64,000 nt of DNA from Planctomycetota bacterium (GTDB taxonomy: Bacteria > Planctomycetota > Planctomycetia > Planctomycetales > Planctomycetaceae): the NCBI GenBank assembly GCA_022600195.1, contig JAHZKX010000032.1, positions 62,001 to 126,000 of the forward strand, read 5' to 3'. Positions 9,358 through 18,654 of the stretch are shown piece by piece. A program made the translations under genes and the position numbers. Positions within the stretch are counted from its first letter, which is position 1. Each line of letters starts with the position of its first letter. The notes under the pieces are model-generated. The model worked only from the letters and a program-made list of their open reading frames with translations, did no database searches and was not told the origin of the DNA.

Positions 9358-11229
9358 ATGACAGATTCAGCTGCGTTACTCGATATACAGGGTTTAAAAA
9401 CCTACTTTCATACTGGTCGTGGTCTTGTGAAGGCTGTTGATGATTTGAGCATTACCATCCAGAAGGGAAAAACGCTTGGCCTTGTTGGTGAATCTGGATC
9501 AGGAAAATCTGTCACGTCTCTTTCAATCATGAAGTTACTTCCCGATACCGCAGCAAAAATCGACGCTGGTTCCATTGCCTTTCTGGGAAAAGACCTTGTG
9601 AAATTATCAGATCCCGAAATGCGAAACATTCGTGGCAGTGACATCAGCATGATATTCCAGGAGCCTGGGACTTCATTAAATCCGGTATTTCGAGTCGGCA
9701 AGCAGGTGATGGAAGCGATCCAATTGCACCAGAAGGTCAGTTCAGAAAAAGCGAAACAGAGGACGATCGAATTATTTAATGAGGTCGGCATTCTTGATCC
9801 GGAGCGACGGTTTTCGAGCTTTCCGCATGAGATGTCTGGAGGCCAGAAACAGCGCGTGATGATCGCGATGGCATTAAGTTGTAATCCGGAACTGTTAATC
9901 GCGGATGAGCCAACCACAGCCCTTGATGTAACGATTCAGGCACAAATATTAAATTTGATCAGAAAGTTACGTGATGAACGTGGTATGTCTGTCTTGTTTA
10001 TTACACATGATTTGGGAGTCATCGCAGAAATTGCAGATGATGTGGCTGTCATGTTTCGTGGAAAATTAGTCGAGTACAAACCAGTCGTCGAAATTTTCGA
10101 AAACCCGGAGCATCCTTACACAAAAGGTTTACTGGCGTGTCGTCCCGCATTGGACACATCATATAAACGGTTACCGACAGTCTCTGATTTCATGGAAATT
10201 GAGGAATTGGATACGGGAGAATACACGATCCAGCAAAAGTCATTTGACGAAGACCAGTTTATGGAGCTAACTGCTCATGCACGCCACCGAATATTACATC
10301 CACGATCGGAACTGGAAAGAATTGGTTATGACTGGAATGACGTAAAAGATCTTCCCGATTCAGAGTTTGTCAAAGAAACCGAAAAACCAATTTTGAGTCT
10401 GGATCAATTGCAGGTCTATTATCCCATAAAAAGTGGTATCTTTCGAAGAACGGTCGATAACGTTAGGGCGGTCGACGGTATGTCTTTGAATATCTATCGG
10501 GGACAAACTTTAGGGCTGGTGGGGGAATCTGGTTGTGGGAAAACAACAACTGGTAAGGCCATCGTGGGCCTCGCTCCCGTCACGAATGGGAAAATTCTCC
10601 TGGAAGGAAATGATCTGGCGCATATGAGTCGTGCCGGCCGAAAGCCATTCCGACGTAAAGTACAAATTATCTTTCAGGATCCGTATAGTTCACTCAATCC
10701 TCGTATGATGGTTTCCACAATCATCACCGAATCAATGATCGCCCATAAATTAGGGAAATCAAAACGGGATCGACGTGATCGAGCTGCTGCATTACTTGAA
10801 GAAGTTGGTTTATCTGTAGAACATTTAGATCGCTATCCACACGAGTTTTCAGGTGGGCAGCGTCAAAGAATTTCGATTGCGCGTGCATTGGCTGTCGAGC
10901 CGGAATTTATTATTTGCGATGAATCCGTTTCCGCTTTAGATGTTTCCGTACAAGCTCAAGTTTTGAATTTACTCAAAGATTTACAGGAACAACATAATCT
11001 AACCTACATTTTTATCAGCCATGATTTGAGTGTCGTTAAGTTTATGTCCGACATGATGGCGGTCATGAATCATGGGAAGTTAATTGAACTGGGGCCTTCA
11101 GAGATGGTCTATCAGTCCCCTCGGGATGACTATACAAGAAAATTGATCGATTCTGTTCCTACTGATGATGTGACGCAAATCAAGAAACGCGTTGAACATA
11201 GGAATACCAAGGCCTTTAAGCATAAATAA
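9358..11229 (+). CDS. Oligopeptide ABC transporter ATP-binding protein (DppD-DppF fusion)
   Basis: This is a single 623-aa polypeptide with two ABC ATPase domains. The first carries Walker A GESGSGKSV, signature SGGQKQR and Walker B LLIADEPTTALD; the second carries GESGCGKTTTG, SGGQRQR and IICDESVSALD. Both have the peptide-transporter C-terminal extension (for example NPEHPYTKGLLACRP). It therefore replaces separate DppD and DppF subunits, as in GsiA-type proteins. Note that the second Walker B reads DES, not DEP. ATG 9358 is preferred to the track TTG because AAGGA lies 6 bases upstream. The cognate binding protein and permeases follow at 12079-16297. Confidence 0.93.
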   Translation: MTDSAALLDIQGLKTYFHTGRGLVKAVDDLSITIQKGKTLGLVGESGSGKSVTSLSIMKLLPDTAAKIDAGSIAFLGKDLVKLSDPEMRNIRGSDISMIFQEPGTSLNPVFRVGKQVMEAIQLHQKVSSEKAKQRTIELFNEVGILDPERRFSSFPHEMSGGQKQRVMIAMALSCNPELLIADEPTTALDVTIQAQILNLIRKLRDERGMSVLFITHDLGVIAEIADDVAVMFRGKLVEYKPVVEIFENPEHPYTKGLLACRPALDTSYKRLPTVSDFMEIEELDTGEYTIQQKSFDEDQFMELTAHARHRILHPRSELERIGYDWNDVKDLPDSEFVKETEKPILSLDQLQVYYPIKSGIFRRTVDNVRAVDGMSLNIYRGQTLGLVGESGCGKTTTGKAIVGLAPVTNGKILLEGNDLAHMSRAGRKPFRRKVQIIFQDPYSSLNPRMMVSTIITESMIAHKLGKSKRDRRDRAAALLEEVGLSVEHLDRYPHEFSGGQRQRISIARALAVEPEFIICDESVSALDVSVQAQVLNLLKDLQEQHNLTYIFISHDLSVVKFMSDMMAVMNHGKLIELGPSEMVYQSPRDDYTRKLIDSVPTDDVTQIKKRVEHRNTKAFKHK

Positions 11230-11274
11230 AACAAGACATGTAAATTTGTAAATATGAATTAAGAAGCCGATTTT

Positions 11275-11401
11275 CTACTTTCCGTACAGTAGACTGCCAG
11301 AATTTCCATTGCTAGTCTTTCTTTCGTAGTTTACGGAACCGGCAATCTTTGTGCTGGTGTAACAATTTAACATCCTATACGGAAAGACTAGGAAAAGGAT
11401 C
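11275..11401 (+). promoter_or_regulatory. Candidate structured leader of the CAP-domain gene
   Basis: Several arms can pair with more than one partner. TTTCCGTA at 11279-11286 can pair with TACGGAAA at 11378-11385, or its TTCCGTA with TACGGAA at 11332-11338, or sit as the loop of a CTACT/AGTAG hairpin (11275-11292). CTAGTCTTTC at 11312-11321 can pair with GAAAGACTAG at 11382-11391. The last arm overlaps the AGGA (11390-11393) that lies 8 bases before the ATG, so that pairing would hide the ribosome binding site. I do not recognise a known riboswitch class. Confidence 0.45.
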
Positions 11402-11833
11402 ATGACAATAAAACCATCAAGGAACGTCGTTTTAGCAAGTCTATTTTGTCTGTTGTTCATTCAACCAGTTTCATCTGAAGAACAAAAAAAAGGTGAACAT
11501 GACTGGCTGGTCAAACACCCCACGATCCAGAAACTATTGAAGCTGCACAACGAGGAACGAAAGCGAAATGGACTTTCACAACTGACCCTGAACACAAAAA
11601 TGTGTATAAAGGCACAAGATCATGCAAAATGGATGGCCGAAACCGGGTATTACCAGCACAGCAATTTACCCTGGCCTGAAATTATTTTTCAAGGTCCTAC
11701 CACAGCTGCATCAGCCGTCAATGGCTGGATTGCCTCACCAGCACACCATTCCATCATGCTGACGGGTTCACAAGTCGGATTTGGTTACATGGTAATAAAT
11801 GGCAGTCACTACTGGGTTGGTGTCTTTCAATAA
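11402..11833 (+). CDS. Secreted CAP-domain (SCP/PR1-like) protein
   Basis: A 143-aa protein with an N-terminal signal peptide (VVLASLFCLLFIQPVSS). The mature part is a short CAP domain: LLKLHNEERKRNGL is the classic helix 1, followed by AQDHAKWMAETGYYQHS, NGWIASPAHHSIML and a final YWVGVF strand. Bacterial CAP proteins are extracytoplasmic and their biochemical roles are mostly unknown. It lies between the peptide transporter ATPase and its binding protein, so the transporter genes are split around it. A structured leader precedes it and a long hairpin follows it. Confidence 0.85.
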   Translation: MTIKPSRNVVLASLFCLLFIQPVSSEEQKKGEHDWLVKHPTIQKLLKLHNEERKRNGLSQLTLNTKMCIKAQDHAKWMAETGYYQHSNLPWPEIIFQGPTTAASAVNGWIASPAHHSIMLTGSQVGFGYMVINGSHYWVGVFQ

Positions 11834-11883
11834 GAACTAAGGATTCTCTGTGGATGAAACAGGGATCGCCTGTTATTGTCGAT

Positions 11884-11946
11884 AAGGCTGATTTTGGTTA
11901 ATGGTAAGTCTAAACATAACTTGCTTTTAAAACCAAAATCAGCCTT
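11884..11946 (+). terminator. Long perfect hairpin after the CAP gene
   Basis: AAGGCTGATTTTGGTT at 11884-11899 is perfectly complementary to AACCAAAATCAGCCTT at 11931-11946, a 16-bp stem around a 31-base loop. Only a weak T-rich tail (GTTCTATTTG) follows. It may end or stabilise the CAP transcript; a small-RNA role is also possible. Confidence 0.5.
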
Positions 11947-12078
11947 GTTCTATTTGCCTCAGTCTGCCACAATCTGAGATCAGTAATCGATGTGCTTTCT
12001 TCTAATTTATTGGAAGAGGCCTCCTAATCTTCAAGTGATTTTTCCGACTTTTCAATGGAGTAAATTGAAGGAATATCC

Positions 12079-14025
12079 ATGTATTTAGTTTCCCGCCTGA
12101 GTCCGTTGCTTTTGACCGTCTTGCTCTCCTTACTTCTCACCGGTTGCCCAGGGCCTTCTACCAAAAATGGGGAAGAGAATTCAGAATCATCTGAAAAATC
12201 TGAATCGACTGACGACACTCCTCCCGAAATACTGTTGGAACCGTTTGATGCACCCAAACTTGCTGACCTGGATGCAGAAGTGGAATGGGAAAAACAACCC
12301 GTTCTTGACAGTATGGATTTATTACGTGAACGACAAAGTAAAGAAAAGCAATTAATCAGTGTCACTGATGCTCTCAAACTCAAGAACACAAATCAGGAGA
12401 TCAATGAAAAGATCCTGAGTGCATTAGGCAGGCTTCCTGAAAATGATGAAGAAGTCAACTGGGGCGCCACCATCAATCGCCATGTCCTGGCTGACATGAA
12501 AAGTACAAATCCGATTATGGGAAGTTCCGCTGTAGAGTTTGAGGTTTCTTCACTGACTGGTTTTGGGTTATTCAGTTTTGATTGGAATTTCATTCCTTTT
12601 GCTGTTTCAGATACAGTGGTTTCATGGCAGTCCAGTAAAGACAAGCTCTATGATAAAGTTGTACTTCGCGATGATCTGACCTGGTCAGATGGTGTGCCAA
12701 TCACGGCACATGATATTGTATTTACTTTTCAGACCATTATGAATCCGAAAGTTCCAGTGCCTGCTGTCAGATCTGGCACCGACCAGATCCGCTGGATTCA
12801 AGCTTATGATGATCAGACCCTGGTCTTTTTTCACAAAGAAGCGCTACCCACTAATGTCTGGAATCTTAACTTTCCAATTATCCCCAAGCACATTTATGAA
12901 AAAGAACTAGAAACAGATCCAACTCTGCAAGATAGTGAATATCATGTGAAGCACGAAAATAATCCTGTTACCGGTGGCCCTTATGAGTTAGAGGAACGAG
13001 TCCGGGGGCAGGAAATTATTTTGAGGCGGCGAGAAAGCTGGTATATGCACAATGGCAAAGAGGTCCGAAAAAGACCCTATTTCGAACGCGTGCGTCTGAG
13101 AATCATTCAGGACCCCAATACGGCCTTATTAGCACTGAAAAAAGGTCAAATTGATGAGATGGCCCTCAATCCTGAATTGTGGAAAACACAAACTGAAAAC
13201 GATGATTTTTATAATAACTGTACCAAAGCAAATGGTTTGGAATGGGTCTATTTCTATTTTGGGTGGAACTGCAAGACATTGTTCTTTGAGGATAAGCGGG
13301 TCCGCCAGGCAATGTCTTATGCCTTTAACCATGACGAAATGCTGAAAGAACTTTGCTATGGTTTATATCAGCCGTGCACTGGCGTTTATCATGAAACGGC
13401 CTGGATGTCACCGAAACCCATGACAAAACCATATAAGCAAGATCTGACTAAAGCCGAAAACTTACTCGATGATGCTGGATGGATTGATCATGATGGTGAT
13501 GGAATCCGTGACAAGGAATTTGATGGAAAAATCATTCCGTTCCAGTTCACGATCATGACTTCAAACAGGCCTTTATCGCTTTCGATTTGTACTTTACTCA
13601 AAGAAAATCTGGAGCAGATTGGCATACTCTGCGATGTCAAACCGACCGAGTTTACCGTCATGCAGGAAAAGTCAAGGAAGCATCAATATCAGGCGATGTT
13701 CGCCGGTTGGGGAACGGGAACTGACCCGGATACTTCTGTGAATTTGTGGAAGACGGACGCAGGTCGTAATTACGGACAATATTCGAACCCTGAAGTCGAT
13801 GCGCTTTTCGAAGAAGGGCGTCGTGAATTTGACAAAGACAAACGCGCCAAGATTTATGGGAAAATTCACCAAATCCTGTATGAAGATCAGCCCTATACAT
13901 GGCTCTATTTCCGCAATTCGTTCTACGGTTTCAATAAAGATCTGAGAGGTTACGTATTCAGTCCTCGTGGTCCTTATGGATACGGACCTGGTTTTGGCAG
14001 TCTTTGGAAACCTGTCAGCAAATAG
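12079..14025 (+). CDS. Oligopeptide-binding lipoprotein (SBP family 5)
   Basis: The 648-aa product begins with a lipoprotein signal (LLLTVLLSLLLTGC; lipid-attached Cys at residue 22) and a Glu/Ser-rich linker. The solute-binding domain of the DppA/OppA family follows, with VLRDDLTWSDGVPITAHDIVFTF, ALKKGQIDEM, RVRQAMSYAFNHDEM and a DDAGW segment near the middle. It captures peptides outside the inner membrane and delivers them to the permeases encoded next. The region of about 120 residues before the binding domain is unusually long and may be a spacer or accessory segment. It is 110 bases upstream of the DppB gene. Confidence 0.92.
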   Translation: MYLVSRLSPLLLTVLLSLLLTGCPGPSTKNGEENSESSEKSESTDDTPPEILLEPFDAPKLADLDAEVEWEKQPVLDSMDLLRERQSKEKQLISVTDALKLKNTNQEINEKILSALGRLPENDEEVNWGATINRHVLADMKSTNPIMGSSAVEFEVSSLTGFGLFSFDWNFIPFAVSDTVVSWQSSKDKLYDKVVLRDDLTWSDGVPITAHDIVFTFQTIMNPKVPVPAVRSGTDQIRWIQAYDDQTLVFFHKEALPTNVWNLNFPIIPKHIYEKELETDPTLQDSEYHVKHENNPVTGGPYELEERVRGQEIILRRRESWYMHNGKEVRKRPYFERVRLRIIQDPNTALLALKKGQIDEMALNPELWKTQTENDDFYNNCTKANGLEWVYFYFGWNCKTLFFEDKRVRQAMSYAFNHDEMLKELCYGLYQPCTGVYHETAWMSPKPMTKPYKQDLTKAENLLDDAGWIDHDGDGIRDKEFDGKIIPFQFTIMTSNRPLSLSICTLLKENLEQIGILCDVKPTEFTVMQEKSRKHQYQAMFAGWGTGTDPDTSVNLWKTDAGRNYGQYSNPEVDALFEEGRREFDKDKRAKIYGKIHQILYEDQPYTWLYFRNSFYGFNKDLRGYVFSPRGPYGYGPGFGSLWKPVSK

Positions 14026-14135
14026 CTGGATGAAACATTTTGTTTCAACACAGAAGGTGGGCCAGTTTCAATTCTGGAACTCCTTGAAAGTCACTACATT
14101 TTTTGTTGATTCTGTTAATGGATTGATTCAAAAGC

Positions 14136-15122
14136 ATGTTCAGCTATTTAGTGCGAAGGCTTTTCATCGGGGTGATTACTCTCGTATTGATTACGTTTAT
14201 CATTTTTGGGTTAATACGCAACATGCCCGGAACTCCAATCTCTGTCAATATGGCAATGATTGATCCGGGTAAAGAGTTAAATACTGCCGACATTAAGCGA
14301 ATGGAAAAAGCCTATGGGTTGGATAAGCCCTGGTACCAATCCTATGGAGTGTGGGTGCGTAATGTACTTCAAATGGACTTTGGGAGATCCATTTCAAGAA
14401 AGCAACCTGTGGCCCGGCTGATCAAAGAACGCATGGGCCCCACATTGATCTTATCATTGAGTTCTTTATTACTCACCTATCTCCTGGCGATTCCCATGGG
14501 CTTGTATTCATCGGCAAGACAGGGAAAACTGGATGAGAGAACTGTCGGCACGATTCTGTACATGCTTTATTCTTTTCCCAGCTTTGTTGCTGCTCTATTT
14601 TTGCAGATCTATCTGGCAAATAAACTGGGTTGGCTACCGTTGTATGGCATGAAAAGTGATGGCTATGCATCCATGACAGCAACTCAACAAGCCTGGGACA
14701 TTTTTAAACATGCTCTGATGCCGGTGATTTGTTACACATATGGCAGTCTGGCATATTACAGTCGTTTTATTCGTGCCAACATGCATGAAGTTTTGAGACA
14801 GGATTATATTCGTACTGCTCGTGCTAAGGGGTTAGGTCCCATTACAGTATTAGTCAAACATGCTTTCCGAAATACATTTATTCCTCTGGTCACATTAATT
14901 GGATTAACACTGCCTTCGTTGTTAGGAGGTTCTGTGATCATCGAACGAATCTTTAGCTGGCCGGGAATGGGCCAACTATATTTTGAATCGATTCTGGAAA
15001 GAGATTACCCCACCATTATGGGGCTGACATTAATGTTTTCCATATTAACATTAGCCGGGCAACTTCTGGCTGATATCTTTTACGCAATGGCTGACCCACG
15101 CGTCAAAATTGCAGATCATTAA
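14136..15122 (+). CDS. Oligopeptide ABC transporter permease (DppB family)
   Basis: A 328-aa inner-membrane permease. It opens with YLVRRLFIGVITLVLITFIIFGLIRNMPG, typical of DppB/OppB, and shows about six membrane helices. The EAA-like coupling loop is RTARAKGLGPITVLVKHAFRN, and it ends with DIFYAMADPRVK. With the next gene it forms the membrane channel of the importer whose ATPase is encoded at 9358. Confidence 0.94.
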   Translation: MFSYLVRRLFIGVITLVLITFIIFGLIRNMPGTPISVNMAMIDPGKELNTADIKRMEKAYGLDKPWYQSYGVWVRNVLQMDFGRSISRKQPVARLIKERMGPTLILSLSSLLLTYLLAIPMGLYSSARQGKLDERTVGTILYMLYSFPSFVAALFLQIYLANKLGWLPLYGMKSDGYASMTATQQAWDIFKHALMPVICYTYGSLAYYSRFIRANMHEVLRQDYIRTARAKGLGPITVLVKHAFRNTFIPLVTLIGLTLPSLLGGSVIIERIFSWPGMGQLYFESILERDYPTIMGLTLMFSILTLAGQLLADIFYAMADPRVKIADH

Positions 15123-15184
15123 TCGCGTTTCTGAGTATTATTTATTTGAGCTTTGCCGTGTTCCTGATTTGAATCAAAAAAAAA

Positions 15185-16297
15185 ATGATGCAAGAGCAAT
15201 CTGAAGAAAAATCTGAATCGACTTCACAACAGAAGAGCGTCAAAAAGTCCCCCAACTTCTGGGCTGAAACCTGGCAACGTTTCAAGGGACGAAAAATGGC
15301 CATGCTGGCATTGATTTATATCGGTTTTTTGGGATTTGTGGCCGTCTTTGCACCCGCAATCGCCGGAACAAAGCCAGTCATCTGCAAATATAAGGGGCAT
15401 ATTTATTTTCCCGCATTAGGCTACTTTCGGCGTCAATGGGAAAACCCGATTTTTCAAAAAGATAAATTTCGAAATCGCTATCCAGAAAATTTGGAGAAAA
15501 AAGACGCAGACAGCTGGGCGATCTGGCCATTAGTGTATCAGGACCCGTATCGACGTGTTTATGATGATGAGTGGAAAGGCTTGCCAGGCAATCCAACACA
15601 AGAGACGGGCTCCCCCAGTCTCCGAAACTGGTTTGGAACAGATCAGCGTGGTGTCGACGTATTTGCACAAATGGTGCATGGGACAACGATCGCCTTGTTG
15701 GTTGGTTTTGTCTCCATGGGCATTGCTGGTGTCATCGGAATCATAGTAGGAGCTTTAGCTGGTTTTTATGGAAAATGGATTGATATGGGACTCAGTCGCC
15801 TGATTGAAGTCGTCATGTGTATTCCCACCTTGATTTTGATTCTTGCGATTATTGCCATTATTGACTCACCCACTATCTGGCATATGATGGCTATCATTGG
15901 CTGCACTGGCTGGACGGGTATTGCACGTCTGGCGCGCGCCGAGTTCATGAAGTTGCGAGAAAGTGACTTTGTTCTTGCAGCAAAGACGACGGGGATCGGG
16001 CAATTTCGAATTATCTTCCGCTATATCTTGCCCAATTCATTAGCACCTGTGCTGGTTCCCATTACGTTTGGAATTGCCGCTGCTATTCTCATCGAAAGCG
16101 GCCTCAGCTTTCTGGGATTTGGCGCACCACCACCGAATCCCAGTTGGGGGACGCTTCTCAATCTCGGACGGCAAAACCTGCAGATGTGGTGGTTGATCTT
16201 TTTTCCAGGCATGGCCATTTTTCTGGCAGTTCTGGCTTATAATCTGATTGGCGAAGGCTTACAGGAAGCCTCTGATCCGCGATTGCGGGACGCATAA
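15185..16297 (+). CDS. Oligopeptide ABC transporter permease (DppC family)
   Basis: This 370-aa permease partners the DppB-like protein. The first helix (MAMLALIYIGFLGFVAVFAP) is followed by an unusually long extracytoplasmic segment, roughly residues 65-155, before the core (FGTDQRGVDVFAQMVHG is the usual entry motif). The coupling loop is ESDFVLAAKTTGIGQFRIIFRYILPN and the end is GLQEASDPRLRDA. Two adjacent ATG codons mark the start. It ends 8 bases from the convergent transglutaminase gene. Confidence 0.94.
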   Translation: MMQEQSEEKSESTSQQKSVKKSPNFWAETWQRFKGRKMAMLALIYIGFLGFVAVFAPAIAGTKPVICKYKGHIYFPALGYFRRQWENPIFQKDKFRNRYPENLEKKDADSWAIWPLVYQDPYRRVYDDEWKGLPGNPTQETGSPSLRNWFGTDQRGVDVFAQMVHGTTIALLVGFVSMGIAGVIGIIVGALAGFYGKWIDMGLSRLIEVVMCIPTLILILAIIAIIDSPTIWHMMAIIGCTGWTGIARLARAEFMKLRESDFVLAAKTTGIGQFRIIFRYILPNSLAPVLVPITFGIAAAILIESGLSFLGFGAPPPNPSWGTLLNLGRQNLQMWWLIFFPGMAIFLAVLAYNLIGEGLQEASDPRLRDA

Positions 16298-16305
16298 CCC
16301 TCACT

Positions 16306-18615
16306 TCATTTTTTATGAGATTTTTCGGTCAACAGAACGGATTCCAAGGTTCGTAACTTTTCCTGAATCTCATCGAATTGTTGTTTTTGCAGTGGATGAT
16401 TGCCATATCGGACTTCATAAAACAGCTCTGTAAAGAACTCCGGATACTCAACGATGTGTGATTGACTTAATTCTGCATTCAAGTCAACGAGAATCTGATC
16501 GGCAAACTCTTTTTGTGTTTCAGATCGTGATCTCACAAACCCTTTTGTTGCAAGCAAGGATTGATATTTTTCGTAAAATGCAACATTGGCTGAACTGACA
16601 GCGTCTTGGGATCGCATTTTTTGACGGAAAATCATTCTGGCTAATTTGATACTCATACGTAGCAGCCATTTTACAACAAAAAACAGACCTGTAATGATAA
16701 AAACTGCTGCGCCCCCCTCCCAACTAAACCAGCGACGGGGAGAGAGTAAAAAACGTTTGATTGATGCTAGAAGTTCAGACATTGTTGCCCGAATATAAAT
16801 CAATCTGTTTCCTAGTTTCTTTCCTGTTCTGAGTAACGGATCATAAAAAGAAGTTTTTTGCCGTTGGTAGGAGACTCCAACAACAAATTCAGACCAGAAC
16901 TGGGACATCATATTTGAGACGCCTTTCAGGTTACTCAATGAGGGGGCGTTCTGTGCGACGCTTTCGGCTCTTGCTAAAGTCGGTGTGGCATCCATCGTTA
17001 CCCAATGATAATCGATATATGCTTCCACCCAGGAGTGTGCATAACGCTGTTGTACTTCAAATTGGTGAGATAAATATTTCTGTTCTCCACCTTTGAATCC
17101 AGTGATGACGCGCGTTGGAATATCGATCGCTCTTAGCATGAGTGCCAGGGCAGAAGCATAGTACTCACAGTGCCCTGATTTGCGATTGAAGAGAAAATCT
17201 TCAACCGGGTCTATTGTGGGGTCATGAATTGACATATTCAGTGTATAAGTAAATTCACCTGAATCACGTAAATGTGATTCAATTAATCTGGCTTTTTCAG
17301 ATTTTGATTTTAATTCCGGATGAGATGCTATTAATTCCTTTGTATATCGAATGAGATTTGCAATATCGTCTCGAGGTAGTCTCAAATAATCTATTTCTTC
17401 AAAGAGTATATTCATTCCGAGATTGTCAGCCGCGTTTTTTGCTGTCAGAACAGTATATTTCGTACTTTCTCCTTTTCGAGGTTGTGATTTCTGTCTTACT
17501 ACCAGAGTATCCTGATTGACAATGTTTCCTGAATCACGCGGCATATCCATCCCAACAAACGGCTGCATGATAAATAATACTTTTGTCCCGATCGATTCCA
17601 GATTAATTTCCTGCCGATAGAGTTTGTCTGTATTCAGTTCTCTGGAGTTTAAGAGCCTCCTATCATAATCCATGCTCGCTCTCGTCCAACTGCCATTCTT
17701 ATATGTTGAAAGAATAGAGCCTCGGAAGAGAGGTTCATCCAACCCGAATTTATTAATAAAATCAGTTACAGAAACCGGTTCGTCTGTTTCGTTGTCGTAT
17801 ATCGCCAATTCCAAAACACGTTCAGAACTTTCAAGGATTTCTCCCATTTCACCCAGTTGAACTTTTTCAGAGAAACCAACCATTGGTTGACGACTTGCGG
17901 CGAGAGTTTCATTATCAAAATATGTACGATTTGCCCATAATCGCGGTATGAGTAAAAAGAAACACATTGAAATGAATAAAGCACTAATAGAGCAGGCAAT
18001 CGTTGCGAAGAAAAATTCTCCTGTTAGCCACTGTCGATTTTGGTCAGCTAGAACTCCATTCTTCACCTGACTTGTCAGACGAAATGGCGAAGTATCATCG
18101 CCAGCGACTGTCATTTGTGGAATTGTTCCAGGGGTCTCTTGTTTGTAGAAGGTATTTCGTATTCGGAAGAGTGAAAATACAGAGAGAGTCCAGATCGCCA
18201 AAAACAGATAAACCACAAGCAGAAGGCCGTAATAACCAGATTCGGTCAGAACTGATCCAACCGCAATCTGTAAAAAACCTAATGCAGCAAGCCACCAGTA
18301 TTGTGTCTCTCCTTTTTTTTGCAGGAGAATAATCCAAGTCAAATACACTAAAAAATGTGCACCAGCCAGCAGGCGGCCTTCGATATCTGAGATAAATTCA
18401 TTACACACAACCAGGAATGCTAACAGTCCCAAGACATTGCCCCAGAGCGGGCTCAAACTGAATTTGTTCCAGCGGTCGGTGAAAAAGAGAGTCAACAGGC
18501 CTAAAGGAATCGTCAACAGTTGTGGAAAGACTCCACCTTCCGCCATCATAAACATGATGCTTGATAAGGCGACAAGAAAATAGATACTGAATTGAAACGT
18601 AAATGTTAAATTCAC
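16306..18615 (-). CDS. TgpA-type membrane transglutaminase-like protein (DUF3488)
   Basis: This 769-aa protein starts at a GTG. The first 230 residues contain about seven hydrophobic helices (DUF3488). A periplasmic transglutaminase-like domain follows, with a Cys-His-Asp triad visible in GHCEYYASALALMLRA (Cys near 481), RYAHSWVEAYI (His near 526) and WVTMDATP (Asp near 540). A last helix lies near 640 and a cytoplasmic tail follows (DUF4129-like). The gene directly follows the DUF58 gene, separated by 39 bases, and the two families commonly co-occur with a MoxR ATPase; no MoxR is adjacent here. Confidence 0.92.
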   Translation of the reverse strand: MNLTFTFQFSIYFLVALSSIMFMMAEGGVFPQLLTIPLGLLTLFFTDRWNKFSLSPLWGNVLGLLAFLVVCNEFISDIEGRLLAGAHFLVYLTWIILLQKKGETQYWWLAALGFLQIAVGSVLTESGYYGLLLVVYLFLAIWTLSVFSLFRIRNTFYKQETPGTIPQMTVAGDDTSPFRLTSQVKNGVLADQNRQWLTGEFFFATIACSISALFISMCFFLLIPRLWANRTYFDNETLAASRQPMVGFSEKVQLGEMGEILESSERVLELAIYDNETDEPVSVTDFINKFGLDEPLFRGSILSTYKNGSWTRASMDYDRRLLNSRELNTDKLYRQEINLESIGTKVLFIMQPFVGMDMPRDSGNIVNQDTLVVRQKSQPRKGESTKYTVLTAKNAADNLGMNILFEEIDYLRLPRDDIANLIRYTKELIASHPELKSKSEKARLIESHLRDSGEFTYTLNMSIHDPTIDPVEDFLFNRKSGHCEYYASALALMLRAIDIPTRVITGFKGGEQKYLSHQFEVQQRYAHSWVEAYIDYHWVTMDATPTLARAESVAQNAPSLSNLKGVSNMMSQFWSEFVVGVSYQRQKTSFYDPLLRTGKKLGNRLIYIRATMSELLASIKRFLLSPRRWFSWEGGAAVFIITGLFFVVKWLLRMSIKLARMIFRQKMRSQDAVSSANVAFYEKYQSLLATKGFVRSRSETQKEFADQILVDLNAELSQSHIVEYPEFFTELFYEVRYGNHPLQKQQFDEIQEKLRTLESVLLTEKSHKK

Positions 18616-18654
18616 AAGCTATGCTCTACTGGATAATAATTCTATCAGGTGAAA

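Noticed and set aside
9408-9917. 169-aa minus-strand ORF
   Set aside because: Shadow of the first ABC domain of the peptide transporter ATPase.
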